Assembly (NCBI GenBank): GCA_018609945.1
Contig: JAHENO010000042.1
Location: 1-5,648, forward strand
Source: Haloarculaceae archaeon
Lineage (GTDB): Archaea > Halobacteriota > Halobacteria > Halobacteriales > Haloarculaceae
Direction: 5' to 3'
DNA: 5,648 nt
In this document: positions 4,981-5,648 of the stretch, piece by piece
Numbering within the stretch: position 1 is the stretch's first letter
How the letters are laid out: each line of letters starts with the position of its first letter
Position numbers and translations under genes: made by a program
The notes under the pieces: model-generated
The model's input: only the letters and a program-made list of their open reading frames with translations
Told to the model about the DNA's origin: nothing
Database searches by the model: none

Positions 4981-5445
4981 CTACCCGTCGCGCACGAACA
5001 CGAACGCGTCCTCGCCGTCGCTGTAGTAGCGGGGGACGGTCCGCCGATGGACGAACCCGAAGCGACGGTACAGCGCCTGTGCCCCCTCGTTGCTCTCGCG
5101 GACTTCGAGTTTCACCGACGCCACCCCGCGGGAGTCGAGGACGGCCAGCGCGCGTTCGAGCAGGCGCGACCCCGTCCCCTCGCCGCGGCGGTCCCGGCGG
5201 ACGGCGATGTCCTTGACGTGGCCGAGCGGGCGGCCGTGGTTGGGCACCGCGTCCGCGACGACGTAGCCCACGACGGCCTCGTCCTCCGCGACGAGAAAGC
5301 CCGACTCGCCCAGATACTGCTCGAAGGCGCCGAACGGCCACGGCTGGGGGAACGCGGCCTGTTCGATGCGGTGGACCGCCAGCAGGTCCGCACGCTCGGC
5401 CTGCCGGATGTGCGGCCCCTCCTCGGGCGGGAGGACGGTCGTCAC
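4981..5445 (-). CDS. rimI: RimI/Ard1-type GNAT N-alpha-acetyltransferase
   Basis: This 154-residue cytoplasmic protein has the complete GNAT fold of the RimI/Naa10 group, which transfers acetyl from acetyl-CoA to protein N-termini. In archaea one broad-specificity enzyme of this type acetylates many proteins, not just ribosomal protein S18 as in E. coli. The opening IRQAERADLLAVHRIEQAAF (13-32) is the usual first helix. The strand HVKDIAV (76-82) leads into the acetyl-CoA pyrophosphate loop RGEGTG (87-92), the R-x-x-G-x-G motif. LEVRESNEGAQALYRRFGF (113-131) is the diagnostic RimI motif, and YYSDGEDAFVF (140-150) the C-terminal strand with the conserved tyrosine. The start is GTG at 5445; there is no Shine-Dalgarno, but a TATA element about 26 nt upstream fits a leaderless transcript beginning at that GTG. 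It heads the cluster with the DUF5810- and DUF5809-like genes. The precise acetylation targets cannot be read from sequence. Confidence 0.88.
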   Translation of the reverse strand: MTTVLPPEEGPHIRQAERADLLAVHRIEQAAFPQPWPFGAFEQYLGESGFLVAEDEAVVGYVVADAVPNHGRPLGHVKDIAVRRDRRGEGTGSRLLERALAVLDSRGVASVKLEVRESNEGAQALYRRFGFVHRRTVPRYYSDGEDAFVFVRDG

Positions 5446-5466
5446 GCCCGGAGGTACGGCGCCGAC

Positions 5467-5475
5467 CTACAAATG
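5467..5475 (-). promoter_or_regulatory. TATA element of the rimI operon (leaderless)
   Basis: The minus strand reads CATTTGTAG, centred about 26 nt upstream of the GTG at 5445, placing the predicted transcript start on or beside that GTG. It supports the GTG start. Immediately upstream is one arm (5479-5489) of an 11-bp inverted repeat. Confidence 0.55.
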
Positions 5476-5579
5476 GATGGTGGCACCCATCGGACACGTG
5501 ACCGCCCGGGGACCGCTGGCCCCGACGACCGCCAGCACACCCGAACCCGACACACGAACCCCCGGTCACAACCACAACC

Positions 5580-5590
5580 TTCTTATCTAT
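5580..5590 (+). promoter_or_regulatory. Probable rightward promoter for a gene beyond the window
   Basis: TTCTTATCTAT stands out as AT-rich in a C-rich stretch and matches a haloarchaeal TATA box. The preceding AACCACAACC could serve as the upstream factor-B element. A start site about 26 nt downstream would fall near 5612. No plus-strand gene begins before 5648, so the target gene is outside the window, with a leader of at least 35 nt if this promoter is real. Confidence 0.45.
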
Positions 5591-5626
5591 CAGCCCCAAA
5601 GGCTGACCCGCACCCGTTTTGGGTGC
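5590..5626. repeat. Two adjacent 6-bp hairpin repeats at the rightward promoter
   Basis: TCAGCC (5590-5595) pairs with GGCTGA (5601-5606) around the loop CCAAA. GCACCC (5610-5615) pairs with GGGTGC (5621-5626) around the loop GTTTT. Each unit is 17 bp and their centres are exactly 20 bp apart. CCCAAA (5595-5600) can also pair with TTTGGG (5618-5623), an arrangement that competes with both hairpins. Given the TATA position, the first unit lies between TATA and start site and the second straddles the start site, which favours protein binding to DNA over an RNA switch. Confidence 0.5.
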
Positions 5627-5648
5627 CACCCCCCACATCCCCCCACCC

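Larger units (their letters stand above)
5479..5630. repeat. 11-bp inverted repeat spanning the terminal promoter region
   Basis: GGTGGCACCCA (5479-5489) and TGGGTGCCACC (5620-5630) are exact reverse complements with 130 nt between them. One arm abuts the rimI TATA element, the other lies about 35 nt after the rightward TATA element. The core GCACCC/GGGTGC occurs once more at 5610-5615. This arrangement resembles a shared operator for two divergent promoters; no regulator can be named. Confidence 0.5.

Noticed and set aside
4706..5638. A 310-residue minus-strand open frame overlapping rimI and the DUF5810-like gene.
   Set aside because: Its composition (Arg, Gly, Pro) is that of a shadow frame, and rimI has complete GNAT motifs in the other frame.
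5446..5648. A tRNA, rRNA or CRISPR element in the terminal intergenic region.
   Set aside because: No cloverleaf, T-loop motif or regularly spaced repeat with spacers is visible; only promoter-like elements and short inverted repeats are present.

Overview
The window looks like chromosomal DNA from an extremely halophilic archaeon (class Halobacteria). The evidence is high GC with strong G/C at third codon positions, acidic Asp/Glu-rich proteins, TATA-type promoters about 26-30 nt ahead of start codons (leaderless or nearly leaderless transcripts), and two gene products resembling haloarchaea-only families (DUF5809, DUF5810). A genus cannot be assigned from this sequence alone.

Layout. On the left, three minus-strand genes run toward position 1: sppA (membrane-anchored signal peptide peptidase), an exported DUF4350-type protein overlapping it by 8 nt, and the first 105 codons of an iron-containing alcohol dehydrogenase cut by the window edge. 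A 187-bp divergent promoter region separates sppA from coaD on the plus strand (archaeal phosphopantetheine adenylyltransferase, CoA synthesis). coaD converges on a minus-strand NUDIX hydrolase. Further right is a compact minus-strand cluster, transcribed in the order RimI-like N-acetyltransferase, DUF5810-like zinc-finger protein, DUF5809-like protein. The last 200 bp are a promoter region with inverted repeats and a probable rightward promoter for a gene beyond the window. No gene-free stretch exceeds about 205 bp.

Most interesting element. The 202-bp gap between coaD and the NUDIX gene contains what reads as an unannotated C/D box guide sRNA on the plus strand (about 3161-3230). It has a terminal stem, a box C/D kink-turn, perfect internal D' and C' boxes, and a guide with 10 bp of perfect complementarity to the helix 69 sequence of 23S rRNA as I recall it. 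The +5 rule puts the predicted 2'-O-methylation at the nucleotide equivalent to E. coli G/C1909. From memory this matches a known haloarchaeal Gm site (Haloferax volcanii G1934). Its terminal box C and box D each deviate from consensus at the two positions that face each other in the kink-turn (U-U replaced by C-C).

How the genes may work together. sppA and the DUF4350 gene are translationally coupled and probably act on the same side of the membrane. coaD, the NUDIX gene and the guide sRNA are housekeeping functions. RimI with the two DUF genes looks like a small conserved operon of unknown shared purpose.
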